Assembly: GCA_017989575.1 (NCBI GenBank)
Contig: JAGNPP010000122.1
Span: forward strand, 1 to 7,494
Length of the DNA: 7,494 bases
Origin: Chryseobacterium sp.
Lineage (GTDB): Bacteria; Bacteroidota; Bacteroidia; Flavobacteriales; Weeksellaceae
Reading direction: 5' to 3'
Shown here: positions 1 to 7,092 of the stretch, one piece after another
Position numbering within the stretch: the first letter of the stretch is position 1
Layout: every line of letters begins with the position of its first letter
Position numbers and translations under genes: made by a program
The notes under the pieces: generated by a model
Seen by the model: the letters and a program-made list of their open reading frames with translations, nothing else
Told to the model about the DNA's origin: nothing
The model's database searches: none

Positions 1-1
1 G

Positions 2-64
2 ACTGGGACTTACTTTGGTGAGGATGATACTGTGAGATTGGATGATGAATATGATAGAAGCTGA
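2..64 (+). CDS. C-terminal end of an unidentified protein (5' end outside window)
   Basis: An open frame enters from the left edge and ends at TGA (62-64). The 20 visible residues are acidic and contain YFGEDD and RLDDEYD. The other two forward frames close earlier (stops at 19-21 and 31-33), so this is the likely reading. The fragment lies 79 bases upstream of the first glycosyltransferase on the same strand, so it is probably another member of the polysaccharide cluster. I do not recognise the family; 20 residues are too few to assign a function. A chance open frame cannot be excluded at this length. Confidence 0.45.
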   Translation, partial: TGTYFGEDDTVRLDDEYDRS

Positions 65-140
65 TTTTTTGCGTTTAAATTTTAGGGTGTTTTATAAAAA
101 AACTGCGTTGCTTTTAGGATTATATAGTGTTATGATTTGA
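51..140 (+). CDS. Possible small ORF, 29 residues, unknown
   Basis: An ATG at 51-53 opens a 29-codon frame that ends with TGA at 138-140. It overlaps the end of the preceding gene by 14 bases and stops three bases before the ATG of the next gene (144). The predicted peptide starts MIEADFLRLN and has a hydrophobic C-terminal half (TALLLGLYSVMI) after a basic patch (YKK). The tight fit between two genes would allow translational coupling, in which a ribosome ending here restarts at 144. There is no visible ribosome binding site and no family recognised. In AT-rich DNA an ORF this short can arise by chance, so it is listed only as a candidate. Confidence 0.2.
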   Translation: MIEADFLRLNFRVFYKKTALLLGLYSVMI

Positions 141-143
141 AAT

Positions 144-794
144 ATGAAAAAAATAATTTCTTCTCTTTTCGGTGTTAGTATTTCTTATGGTATTACAGTA
201 AATAATGAAACCCAAGAAATTAAAAAACTTCTGGATAAACTAATTCCGTTGATAGACAATAATGACGAAATTATTGTATTACAAGATGTAACGAATGAAG
301 ATTTTGAAGTAACAGATATTTTGAAATCTTATGGAAATCATATCATTAGAATTACATCTTGCCTAGATGGTGATTTTGCAACTTTTAAAAATAATTTAAT
401 AAAAAAAGCTTCAAAAAAGTATCTTTTTCAGTTAGATGCAGATGAGTTGCCTGAAACATCACTTATCAACAATGTAAAAACATTTTTGTTAATATATTTT
501 AAACGAGATGTTTTCTTGGTTCCAAGAATCAATATTGTCAATGGAATAACTGAAGAACACATAAAGAAATGGGATTGGAATGTGACTGATAATTCTTTCA
601 TCAATTATCCTGATTACCAAGAAAGAATTTTAAAATTAAATCATAAAATATCATGGATAAATAAAGTCCATGAAAAACTAACAGGTTTCAAAAAGTTAAA
701 AAGACTACCAGCCAAAACGTCTAAATATTGTATTTTACACGAGAAAAATATCAAAAAACAAGAAGTTCAAAACAAGTTTTACGAATCACTATAA
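144..794 (+). CDS. Glycosyltransferase, GT2 family (GT-A fold)
   Basis: This 216-residue protein is probably a cytoplasmic, metal-dependent glycosyltransferase that adds one sugar from a nucleotide-sugar donor to a growing surface glycan. The first strand and donor-site start lie around residues 10-20 (SISYGITVNNE). A strand with DEIIVLQD follows, then the basic stretch FKNNLIKKA. The metal-binding DXD-type motif is FQLDADELP, with D98, A99 and D100. A later W-x-x-x-VHE-x-L-x-G segment is common in small GT2 enzymes of this kind. The protein ends with a lysine-rich tail (HEKNIKKQEVQNKFYESL) and looks complete, although it is shorter than many GT2 enzymes and has no membrane segment. The ATG at 144 is the only reasonable start because an in-frame TGA lies at 138-140. 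Base composition is very AT-rich. It is the first of four adjacent glycosyltransferase genes. Donor and acceptor sugars cannot be read from the sequence. Confidence 0.85.
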   Translation: MKKIISSLFGVSISYGITVNNETQEIKKLLDKLIPLIDNNDEIIVLQDVTNEDFEVTDILKSYGNHIIRITSCLDGDFATFKNNLIKKASKKYLFQLDADELPETSLINNVKTFLLIYFKRDVFLVPRINIVNGITEEHIKKWDWNVTDNSFINYPDYQERILKLNHKISWINKVHEKLTGFKKLKRLPAKTSKYCILHEKNIKKQEVQNKFYESL

Positions 795-809
795 TTGGTC
801 ATTATTCAG

Positions 810-2036
810 ATGAGTATAAAAATTATTTTTGATGCCACAATCATTGGAGAACATTATCAAAAAAATGAGACGGGTATTTTCCGTGTAGCAAATGAACTTT
901 TTCAAAAATTAGTTAGAGATAAAAACAATTTGAAATTTTTCTATTCTGTTTTTGGTTATAGTACAAGTAAGTGTACAAATTCGGATATTGAAAATTATCT
1001 TTCTAATAATCAACTGATTGTAGAGAATGCAAACACTAGAAATAGAGTGAAATTTCTACCTTTTAGAAAAGAAAAATTCTTTAAAAAAATTTATTCAAAA
1101 CTTGGAGTTAAAGATTATGTAATTAATTCTAATGCTAATATTTTATCTAATTCGGATATTTATCATTCTCCTTATTTTCCCATATCAAAAGAATTAGAGC
1201 GTTTTCCTAATTTAAAAAGAATTATCACGATACACGATTTAATTCCTATTCTTTTTCCACAATATAATTCTGATACCAATCTTTTGAACGATGTAGTCAA
1301 TAGTGTAAAGAATTCTGGTTTTGCTATTTGCGTTTCAGAAAATACAAAACGAGATTTATTAAAATACGCACCTTCAATCAGTCCAGACAGAGTATTTGTG
1401 AGTCTTTTGGCTGCTTCTCCGGATTTGTTTTACGTTTGTAAAGACGAAGCAAAATTTGCTGAAGTCAGAAAAAAATACAATATTCCTCAAAACTATTTTT
1501 TAAGTTTAAGCACTTTAGAACCACGCAAAAATATCGATCACGTCATCCGTAGTTTTAGTCAAATGATAAGCGAGAAAAAGATTGATGATCTAAGTTTGGT
1601 TTTGGTGGGAAACAAAGGCTGGGATTTTGATAAGATCTTTGCCGAATATGAAAATGCTCAGGATTTAAAAGATAAAATAATTATCACAGGCAGAATTCCG
1701 GATGAAGATTTAGCGAGCATCTACAGCAATGCCAATTCATTTTACTATATGTCTTTTTATGAAGGATTTGGGTTGCCCCCATTAGAAGCGATGCAGTGCG
1801 GGACAGCTACGGTGGTTTCCAATACTTCATCGTTGCCAGAAGTGGTTGATGATGCTGGTATTTTGTTGGATCCACGGGATCAAGAAAAACTGGTAGAAAC
1901 CATGTGGACTATTTATAATGACGAAAAATATAGAAATGAGCTTTCTACAAAAGCTTTGGAACGATCAAAAGAATTTTCTTGGGAAAAAACAGCTGCTCAA
2001 CATATAGAAATTTACAAAAAGATTCTTCAATTTTAA
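810..2036 (+). CDS. Glycosyltransferase, GT4 family (GT-B fold), MtfB/WbaZ-like
   Basis: This 408-residue retaining glycosyltransferase probably transfers a hexose, often mannose in related enzymes, during O-antigen, capsule or exopolysaccharide assembly. The N-terminal domain starts KIIFDATIIG and contains the acceptor-side loop ETGIFRVANEL and the TIHDLIP motif (H142, D143). The C-terminal donor-binding domain begins at STLEPRKN (234-241), with R239 and K240 likely contacting the nucleotide diphosphate. The EX7E motif is E318-GFGLPPL-E326, followed by SLPEV. The full GT4 layout is present without breaks. The start is taken as ATG at 810. The frame is open back to a TTG at 795, directly after the upstream stop, but the extra five residues precede the natural first beta strand and are unlikely to be used. 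The gap to the preceding gene is 15 bases, which suggests one transcript. The specific sugar is unknown. Confidence 0.93.
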   Translation: MSIKIIFDATIIGEHYQKNETGIFRVANELFQKLVRDKNNLKFFYSVFGYSTSKCTNSDIENYLSNNQLIVENANTRNRVKFLPFRKEKFFKKIYSKLGVKDYVINSNANILSNSDIYHSPYFPISKELERFPNLKRIITIHDLIPILFPQYNSDTNLLNDVVNSVKNSGFAICVSENTKRDLLKYAPSISPDRVFVSLLAASPDLFYVCKDEAKFAEVRKKYNIPQNYFLSLSTLEPRKNIDHVIRSFSQMISEKKIDDLSLVLVGNKGWDFDKIFAEYENAQDLKDKIIITGRIPDEDLASIYSNANSFYYMSFYEGFGLPPLEAMQCGTATVVSNTSSLPEVVDDAGILLDPRDQEKLVETMWTIYNDEKYRNELSTKALERSKEFSWEKTAAQHIEIYKKILQF

Positions 2037-2062
2037 TACATTTGTGCCTTTAGATAACTTTG
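2037..2062 (+). promoter_or_regulatory. Two TAnnTTTG (-7 type) promoter elements
   Basis: The 38-base gap between two glycosyltransferase genes holds two exact matches to the -7 element of Bacteroidota primary-sigma promoters, TAnnTTTG. They are TACATTTG at 2037-2044 and TAACTTTG at 2055-2062. Neither has a convincing TTG-type -33 box about 19-20 bases upstream, where the sequence is coding and A/T-rich. If the second element worked, transcription would begin a few bases before the TTG start at 2075, giving an almost leaderless message. This is a sequence match only; the downstream gene may simply be read from an upstream promoter. Confidence 0.3.
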
Positions 2063-2074
2063 TAGATTATAATT

Positions 2075-3226
2075 TTGAAGAAAAAGATACTTTATTTCAT
2101 GCCAGATAATCCCATCTCGGGAAAAGCTGGAAATACTTTGAGACTCAATCAGATGCTCTCTTTTTTCAATGATGATCCAAATCTTGAAGTGTATTTTGTT
2201 TCCCTTCGGGATTGGGGAATGTGGAAGAGTGAGGAGGAGATTTTGTTCAAAGACAGGTTTCCAAATGTTACATTACATCTTCTGGATAAGAAATATAAGA
2301 ACAATTTTTTCAAATATTTTTTTCTTTATAAGATTCCATATGTATTCAAAAATAATTCTGTGGACATAACAAGTTTCGTTCTCAGGAAGGAGTTTGGAGA
2401 TGTTTTGAAGCAGATTTCTTTTGATACGATTATAATAAGTTACGCATCTTGGGGCAAATTATTAAACAAGAATACGAATGCCTATAAAATAATTGATACC
2501 CACGACTTTATCACGGCGCAGAATAAAAACAAGACCAAAAAAATTGGAAAAATTTTCCAGAATGAAATCGATATTCTGAAAATCTATAATGAAATCTGGA
2601 CTTATTCTGTAGAAGAAGAATATATTTTTGATCAGTTCACGGGAAAAAATGTAGTTCTGATGCCAGTCTCATTTCCTGTCAATCTTCAGAAGCACAGCGG
2701 GAATTACAAATATGATGTGGTATATGTTGCCAGCGAAAATCCGCACAACATCACGGGAATCAATTGGTTTCTGAAAGAAGTTTTACCGTTCCTGAAAGAT
2801 GTCAATGTTCACATAATTGGAAAAATCGGCAATGCAATTTTACAAGAGTATCCCAATGTAACAAAACACGGAATGGTACAGGATTTGGAAGAGTTCTACA
2901 CGAATGCCAGAGTTGCTATTTGTCCTATGTTGAGCGGAACAGGAATCAAAATCAAAGTTTTGGAAGCGCTTTCTTACGGTTTGCCGGTAGTGACTAACAG
3001 AAGAGGAATTGATGGTCTGATAAATAAAAAAAATAATGGCTGTATTGTTTGTCAAGATCCCAAAGATTTTGCTGATAATATTAATCAGTTAATAAAGGAT
3101 GATGTTTTTTATCAAAATATCAAATCTCAAGGAATCAGTTATTTTTCAGAAAATCACAATTCTGAAACTGAAAAAACAATTATAAATCTATCTTTACAAA
3201 AAAAAGTTTGGAAAAAAGGATATTAA
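2075..3226 (+). CDS. Glycosyltransferase, GT4-like (GT-B fold), probable TTG start
   Basis: This 383-residue glycosyltransferase belongs to the group-1/GT4 type. The first strand is KKKILYFMPDNP, and an IDTHDF motif lies at residues 140-145. The donor-binding domain starts near YDVVYVASENPHN. In place of the usual EX7E motif it has LSGTGIKIKVLEAL: E297 is the conserved second glutamate, while T289 stands where the first would be. This K-rich variant occurs in a known subset of GT4-like enzymes, so the protein need not be inactive. The start is TTG at 2075. An in-frame stop lies at 2063-2065 and no ATG occurs until 2099, which would remove the first beta strand. No Shine-Dalgarno sequence is seen. 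The end overlaps the next gene by 19 bases. It probably acts in the same glycan pathway as its neighbours; the sugar is unknown. Confidence 0.9.
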   Translation: MKKKILYFMPDNPISGKAGNTLRLNQMLSFFNDDPNLEVYFVSLRDWGMWKSEEEILFKDRFPNVTLHLLDKKYKNNFFKYFFLYKIPYVFKNNSVDITSFVLRKEFGDVLKQISFDTIIISYASWGKLLNKNTNAYKIIDTHDFITAQNKNKTKKIGKIFQNEIDILKIYNEIWTYSVEEEYIFDQFTGKNVVLMPVSFPVNLQKHSGNYKYDVVYVASENPHNITGINWFLKEVLPFLKDVNVHIIGKIGNAILQEYPNVTKHGMVQDLEEFYTNARVAICPMLSGTGIKIKVLEALSYGLPVVTNRRGIDGLINKKNNGCIVCQDPKDFADNINQLIKDDVFYQNIKSQGISYFSENHNSETEKTIINLSLQKKVWKKGY

Positions 3227-4287
3227 TAGAATTGGAGCGATTGCGCTATCCCAACTCAGGAATTGCATCTGTGTTTAGGAATCTTGCCAAAGGTTTGACG
3301 ACAATACATTCCAATTTTAAAATCGATTTTTTCGGACCAAAACAAGAGCTCAGCAAGTTTTTAAACCAATCTCAAATAGTTCATAGAGAAAAGTGGAATA
3401 AATTTCTAGAAAATTTCAGCAACAGCTACGATTTGGTTCACGTCAGCCATCAGTTGTCTCCTTATTTTAAAAAAAATTATTCTAAAGCAAAAAAGATTGT
3501 AACCTTACACGATCTCAATTTCTTACACGAAAACTTAAAGGAATTTAAGAAGCAAAAAATGCTTTTTAAAGTCAACAGGAGTTTGCGATTTGCAGACCAC
3601 ATCGTCTGCATTTCCAATTTTGTGAAGCAGGATTTTGAAAAGAATCAACATCTATTTGATCTGAAAAAACTGAAATCTATCGAAGTTATTCATAATGGAA
3701 TCAGCTTTCCGGAAGATAAAGATTATAATTTGGACAGTTTTCAATTTTTGGATCAAAAAAAATATCTGATTAATATTGGTGTTTTATTCCCCAAAAAAAA
3801 TCAGCTGACATTAATACAAATGCTGAAGTTCACAGAGCTGAATTTGGTTCTGGTAACGTCAGAAAGTAAAACCGATTACGAAGATCAAATTCTTTCTGAG
3901 ATCAAAAATCTGAATTTAGAAGATAGAGTTCATATTTTGAAATGCATTTCTGATGAAGATAAATATGCGCTTCTTAAAAACTGTGAAGGTCTTTGCCAGC
4001 CATCATTGGCAGAAGGTTTTGGTATCCCGCCAATTGAAGCGATGTATTTTGGTAAACCCGTTTTTTTATCAACTTTTACCAGCTTGCCGGAAGTTGGAGG
4101 GAAATACGCTTTTTACTTTCAAAACTTTGAAGCCAAAGATATGGCGCAAACCATCATCAACGGTTTGGAGAAATACAAAACCCAACCCGAACTGAAAAAT
4201 CAGTTGACAGATTGGGCTTTACAATTCGATTATAAAGTCATGGCAAAGCAATACCACGACTTGTATCAAAGGGTTTTGAATGATTAA
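3208..4287 (+). CDS. Glycosyltransferase, GT4 family (GT-B fold), probable TTG start
   Basis: This 359-residue GT4 enzyme resembles the gene at 810 in layout. The first strand is [16 protein letters not shown]. The N-terminal domain includes [11 protein letters not shown] and [10 protein letters not shown] (H101, D102), and VCISNF marks the approach to the linker. The donor domain contains GVLFPKKN (191-198), with K196/K197 in the diphosphate-binding position, and the EX7E motif E269-GFGIPPI-E277 followed by SLPEVGG. The start is TTG at 3208, inside the last codons of the previous gene. The frame is closed by TGA at 3169-3171 and no ATG lies between, so TTG is the only ordinary start that keeps the first strand. 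Overlap suggests translational coupling with the gene before it. It is the last gene of the cluster, and its stop codon overlaps that of the convergent rocD. The substrate is unknown. Confidence 0.92.
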   Translation: MEKRILIELERLRYPNSGIASVFRNLAKGLTTIHSNFKIDFFGPKQELSKFLNQSQIVHREKWNKFLENFSNSYDLVHVSHQLSPYFKKNYSKAKKIVTLHDLNFLHENLKEFKKQKMLFKVNRSLRFADHIVCISNFVKQDFEKNQHLFDLKKLKSIEVIHNGISFPEDKDYNLDSFQFLDQKKYLINIGVLFPKKNQLTLIQMLKFTELNLVLVTSESKTDYEDQILSEIKNLNLEDRVHILKCISDEDKYALLKNCEGLCQPSLAEGFGIPPIEAMYFGKPVFLSTFTSLPEVGGKYAFYFQNFEAKDMAQTIINGLEKYKTQPELKNQLTDWALQFDYKVMAKQYHDLYQRVLND

Positions 4288-5534
4288 TTAGAATATTCCA
4301 AAACCGTTTTTTCAATTATCTTCACACATTCCAAAAGTTGCTCCTCAGTGATTACCAAAGGCGGCGCCAATCGGATGATATTTCCATGTGTAGGTTTTGC
4401 AAGTAGTCCGTTTTCTTTTAGATTCACGCAAAGATTCCAAGCTGTTTTACTATCCGGAGTATCGTTGATTAGGATGGCATTCAACAAACCTTTTCCTCTC
4501 ACTTTGGTGATGAGATCTGATTTTTCTATTAATTTTTCAATTTCCGAACGGAATAGTTTTCCTAATTCTTCAGCTCTTTCGGATAATTTTTCTTCCTCTA
4601 CAACATCCAAAGCAGCCACCGCAACAGCGCAAGCAATAGGATTTCCACCGAAAGTCGAACCGTGTTGACCTGGTTTGATGACATTCATGATCTCGTCGTT
4701 CGCTAAAACTGCAGAGACTGGATACATTCCGCCAGACAAAGCTTTTCCAAGAATTAAAATATCAGGTTGCACATTTTCGTGATGACAGGCAATTAGTTTT
4801 CCGGTTCTTGCGATTCCGGTTTGGACTTCGTCTGCTATGAAAAGAACATTGTATTTTTTACAAAGTTCCGAAGCTCTTTTCAGATAGTTTTCGTCTGGAA
4901 CGTAAACGCCCGCTTCGCCTTGAATTGGCTCGGCTAAAAATGCGGCGATATTTTGAGAATCTTGTTTTAAGATTTCTTCCAAAGCATTCAAATCATTGTA
5001 AGGGATTTTCTCAAAACCTGGTGTAAAAGGACCGTAATTTTGGTTCGCATCCGGATCATTAGAAAAAGAAACAATGGTTGTAGTTCTACCGTGAAAGTTG
5101 TTTTCACAAACGATAATTTTGGCTGCATTTTCAGCAATGCCTTTGACTTCATAGCTCCATTTTCTGGCTAATTTCACGGCAGTTTCAACCGCTTCTGCAC
5201 CGGAATTCATTGGCAGAACTTTATCAAAGCCGAAAAGAGTGGTGATCTTTTTCTCATATTCTCCAAGATTAGAATTGTAAAAAGCTCTTGAAGTTAAGGC
5301 CAATTTCTTTGCTTGATTTACCAAAGCTTCTACAATTTTCGGATGAGAATGCCCTTGATTGACAGCAGAATAAGCGGAAAGAAAATCGTAATATTTTTTG
5401 CCTTCTACATCCCAAACAAAAACACCTTCACCTTTTTCTAAAACCACTGGAAGCGGATGGTAATTATGAGCGCCATATTGATTTTCGAGGTCGATGAAAT
5501 ACTGCGAATTTTTTTCTTGAATTGCTGTTGACAT
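4284..5534 (-). CDS. rocD: Ornithine aminotransferase (ornithine--oxo-acid transaminase)
   Basis: This 416-residue class III PLP-dependent aminotransferase is cytoplasmic. It converts L-ornithine plus 2-oxoglutarate to glutamate-5-semialdehyde plus glutamate, linking arginine catabolism with proline and glutamate. Visible motifs include SGAEA (111-115, phosphate site), NFHGR (146-150), EPIQGEAG (202-209), ADE with D235 (PLP ring nitrogen), the Schiff-base lysine K264 in LGKALSGG, and GSTFGGNP. Residues that mark ornithine specificity in the human enzyme have equivalents: Tyr55 as Y25 in NYHPLPV, Arg180 as R150, Glu235 as E207, and Arg413 as R388 in IIRLAPP. This supports OAT over acetylornithine or GABA aminotransferase. 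The start is the ATG at 5532-5534 (MSTAIQEKN). A longer frame to 5573 adds 13 hydrophobic residues not expected in this family. It lies downstream of accC, separated by a terminator, so it probably has its own promoter within 5535-5584, though none is clear. Confidence 0.95.
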   Translation of the reverse strand: MSTAIQEKNSQYFIDLENQYGAHNYHPLPVVLEKGEGVFVWDVEGKKYYDFLSAYSAVNQGHSHPKIVEALVNQAKKLALTSRAFYNSNLGEYEKKITTLFGFDKVLPMNSGAEAVETAVKLARKWSYEVKGIAENAAKIIVCENNFHGRTTTIVSFSNDPDANQNYGPFTPGFEKIPYNDLNALEEILKQDSQNIAAFLAEPIQGEAGVYVPDENYLKRASELCKKYNVLFIADEVQTGIARTGKLIACHHENVQPDILILGKALSGGMYPVSAVLANDEIMNVIKPGQHGSTFGGNPIACAVAVAALDVVEEEKLSERAEELGKLFRSEIEKLIEKSDLITKVRGKGLLNAILINDTPDSKTAWNLCVNLKENGLLAKPTHGNIIRLAPPLVITEEQLLECVKIIEKTVLEYSN

Positions 5535-5584
5535 AACTTTTAATTTTTGTAAAAATAATAAAATTGGAATCAATAATACCTAAG

Positions 5585-5617
5585 AAAAATGCCCAACTTT
5601 TAAAGTCAGGCATTTTT
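5585..5617 (-). terminator. Rho-independent terminator after accC
   Basis: A hairpin begins 20 bases past the accC stop codon. The outer stem is nine base pairs (AAAAATGCC with GGCATTTTT). A small CA/CA internal loop leads to an inner ACTT/AAGT stem with a three-base loop. On the - strand the stem ends in a run of five T, as expected for intrinsic termination of the accB-accC transcript. The structure has A and T runs on both flanks and could act in both directions, but no gene approaches it from the left on the + strand. Confidence 0.85.
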
Positions 5618-5637
5618 ATCTATAAGGATGATAATCT

Positions 5638-6996
5638 TTAGATATGATTATCAAAACTTTTATCCATTACAAAATCTTCCATAAACTTGGTCGTGTAATT
5701 TCCCGCCAGGAAATCCTCATTTTCCAATAGTTGTCTGTGGAAAGGAATAGTCGTTTTTACACCTTCGATATAGAACTCTTCCAAAGCACGTTTCATTTTT
5801 GCAATCGCTTCATCTCTTGTTTGAGCTGTTACGATTAATTTTGCAATCATAGAATCGTAGTTGGATGGAATTGTGTAGCCAGAATAAACGTGCGTATCAA
5901 CTCTCACACCGTGTCCACCAGGAATATTAAGTTCTTTAATTTTTCCCGGAGAAGGACGGAAATCTGCGTAAGGATCTTCTGCGTTGATTCTACATTCAAT
6001 GGCATGCATTTTTGGATAGTAGTTTTTACCACTGATTGGTGATCCTGAAGCCAAGAGAATCTGCTCACGAATCAAGTCAAAATCTACAACTTGTTCCGTA
6101 ATTGGATGTTCTACTTGGATTCTGGTATTCATTTCCATGAAGTAGAAATTCCTGTGTTTGTCCACCAAAAATTCGATGGTTCCAACACCTTCGTAAGAAA
6201 TATATTCTGCCGCTTTTACAGCAGCAGCACCCATTTTTTCACGAAGTTCATCCGTCATAAAAGGAGAAGGCGTTTCTTCGATCAGTTTTTGATTTCTTCT
6301 TTGGATAGAACAGTCTCTTTCAGAAAGGTGACAAGCTTTACCAAATTGATCTCCAGCAATTTGGATTTCAATATGTCTTGGTTCTTCGATCAATTTTTCC
6401 ATGTACATTCCGCCGTTTCCAAAAGCTGCAACAGCTTCCTGAATTGCAGAATCCCAATGTTCTTTCAGGTCTTCTTCTTTCCAAACGGCTCTCATTCCTT
6501 TTCCTCCACCACCGGCCGTTGCTTTGATCATCACAGGATAACCAACTACTTTTGCGGTAGCCTTGGCGTCTTCATAGGAATCTATCAAACCTTCAGAGCC
6601 GGGAACACAAGGGATTCCAGCTTCTTTCATAGTCGCTTTAGCCGTAGCTTTGTCGCCCATTTTTTCAATTTGCTCCGGAGTTGCTCCGATGAATTTGATT
6701 CCATTTTTTGCACAGATTCTAGAGAAATTTGCATTCTCAGAAAGAAAACCGTACCCAGGGTGGATGGCGTCTGCATTGGTGATCTCTGCAGCAGCAATGA
6801 TATTTGGAATTTTAAGATAAGAGTCTTTGCTCATTGGCGGACCAATACAAACTGCCTCATCCGCAAAACGAACGTGGAGACTGTCTTTGTCTGCTGTAGA
6901 ATAAACAGCAACAGTTTTGATCCCCATTTCTTTAGCCGTACGAAGGATTCGCATTGCAATCTCGCCACGGTTTGCGATTAATATTTTTTTGAACAT
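5638..6996 (-). CDS. accC: Acetyl-CoA carboxylase, biotin carboxylase subunit
   Basis: This 452-residue protein matches the usual AccC length of about 450. It carboxylates the biotin on AccB using ATP and bicarbonate, the first half-reaction of malonyl-CoA synthesis. The N-terminal domain begins [16 protein letters not shown]. The ATP-grasp domain has K116 (MGDK), K158 (VMIK) and the glycine loop AGGGGKGMR (161-169). Further on are H208, E275 and the signature [13 protein letters not shown], with E288, N290, R292, Q294, V295 and E296 matching the E. coli catalytic positions. R336 in ECRINAEDP corresponds to E. coli R338. The C-terminal cap follows ([19 protein letters not shown]). The ATG at 6994-6996 gives the standard N-terminus and is preceded on the coding strand by AAAAAG. 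It lies 96 bases after accB in the same direction and is very probably co-transcribed with it. A terminator follows. Nothing is abnormal in the active site. Confidence 0.98.
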   Translation of the reverse strand: MFKKILIANRGEIAMRILRTAKEMGIKTVAVYSTADKDSLHVRFADEAVCIGPPMSKDSYLKIPNIIAAAEITNADAIHPGYGFLSENANFSRICAKNGIKFIGATPEQIEKMGDKATAKATMKEAGIPCVPGSEGLIDSYEDAKATAKVVGYPVMIKATAGGGGKGMRAVWKEEDLKEHWDSAIQEAVAAFGNGGMYMEKLIEEPRHIEIQIAGDQFGKACHLSERDCSIQRRNQKLIEETPSPFMTDELREKMGAAAVKAAEYISYEGVGTIEFLVDKHRNFYFMEMNTRIQVEHPITEQVVDFDLIREQILLASGSPISGKNYYPKMHAIECRINAEDPYADFRPSPGKIKELNIPGGHGVRVDTHVYSGYTIPSNYDSMIAKLIVTAQTRDEAIAKMKRALEEFYIEGVKTTIPFHRQLLENEDFLAGNYTTKFMEDFVMDKSFDNHI

Positions 6997-7004
6997 CTTT
7001 TTAG

Positions 7005-7032
7005 AAATTTTAAATTTTAAATTTTGAATTTT
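7005..7032. repeat. AT-only 7-base tandem repeat between accB and accC
   Basis: Three exact copies of AAATTTT (7005-7011, 7012-7018, 7019-7025) are followed by one copy with a single change, GAATTTT (7026-7032). Degenerate continuation runs to about 7046. The repeat fills much of the 96-base gap between accB and accC and lies just upstream of the accC start. No TAnnTTTG element was found in this gap on the coding strand, so it is more likely an untranslated spacer in one transcript than a promoter. Its unit length makes it prone to copy-number change by slippage. A role in expression is unproven. Confidence 0.7.
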
Positions 7033-7092
7033 AAATTAATTTTAAACGAATCGATTTCCATTTAAAATTTATAATCTTTCATCTAAAATTCC

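Noticed and set aside
108..139. TTG (108-110) and TATGATTTG (131-139) resembling a Bacteroidota promoter before the first glycosyltransferase
   Set aside because: The -7 box has one base too many between TA and TTTG. It ends four bases before the ATG, so the transcript would start at or inside the start codon.
795..809. TTG start directly after the upstream stop for the second glycosyltransferase
   Set aside because: An ATG five codons later sits directly before the first beta strand and is the simpler choice.
2764..3055. Short open frames on both strands inside the third glycosyltransferase
   Set aside because: They overlap the conserved donor-binding domain in other frames and show no independent coding signs. 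The same applies to short frames at 2169-2369 and 3953-4195.
4348..4668. Open frame of 106 codons on the + strand opposite rocD
   Set aside because: It is antisense to a conserved aminotransferase and has low-complexity Ser/Phe content and no known motif.
5535..5573. N-terminal extension of ornithine aminotransferase by 13 residues
   Set aside because: The extension ([13 protein letters not shown]) reads like translated AT-rich leader, and the internal ATG at 5534 gives the usual family N-terminus. A signal peptide is not expected for this cytoplasmic enzyme.
6091..6981. Long open frame of 296 codons on the + strand opposite accC
   Set aside because: It lies entirely antisense to a perfectly conserved accC. 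The predicted protein is rich in Phe, Ser, Cys and Arg in a way typical of the reverse of a real gene, and it shows no recognisable domain.
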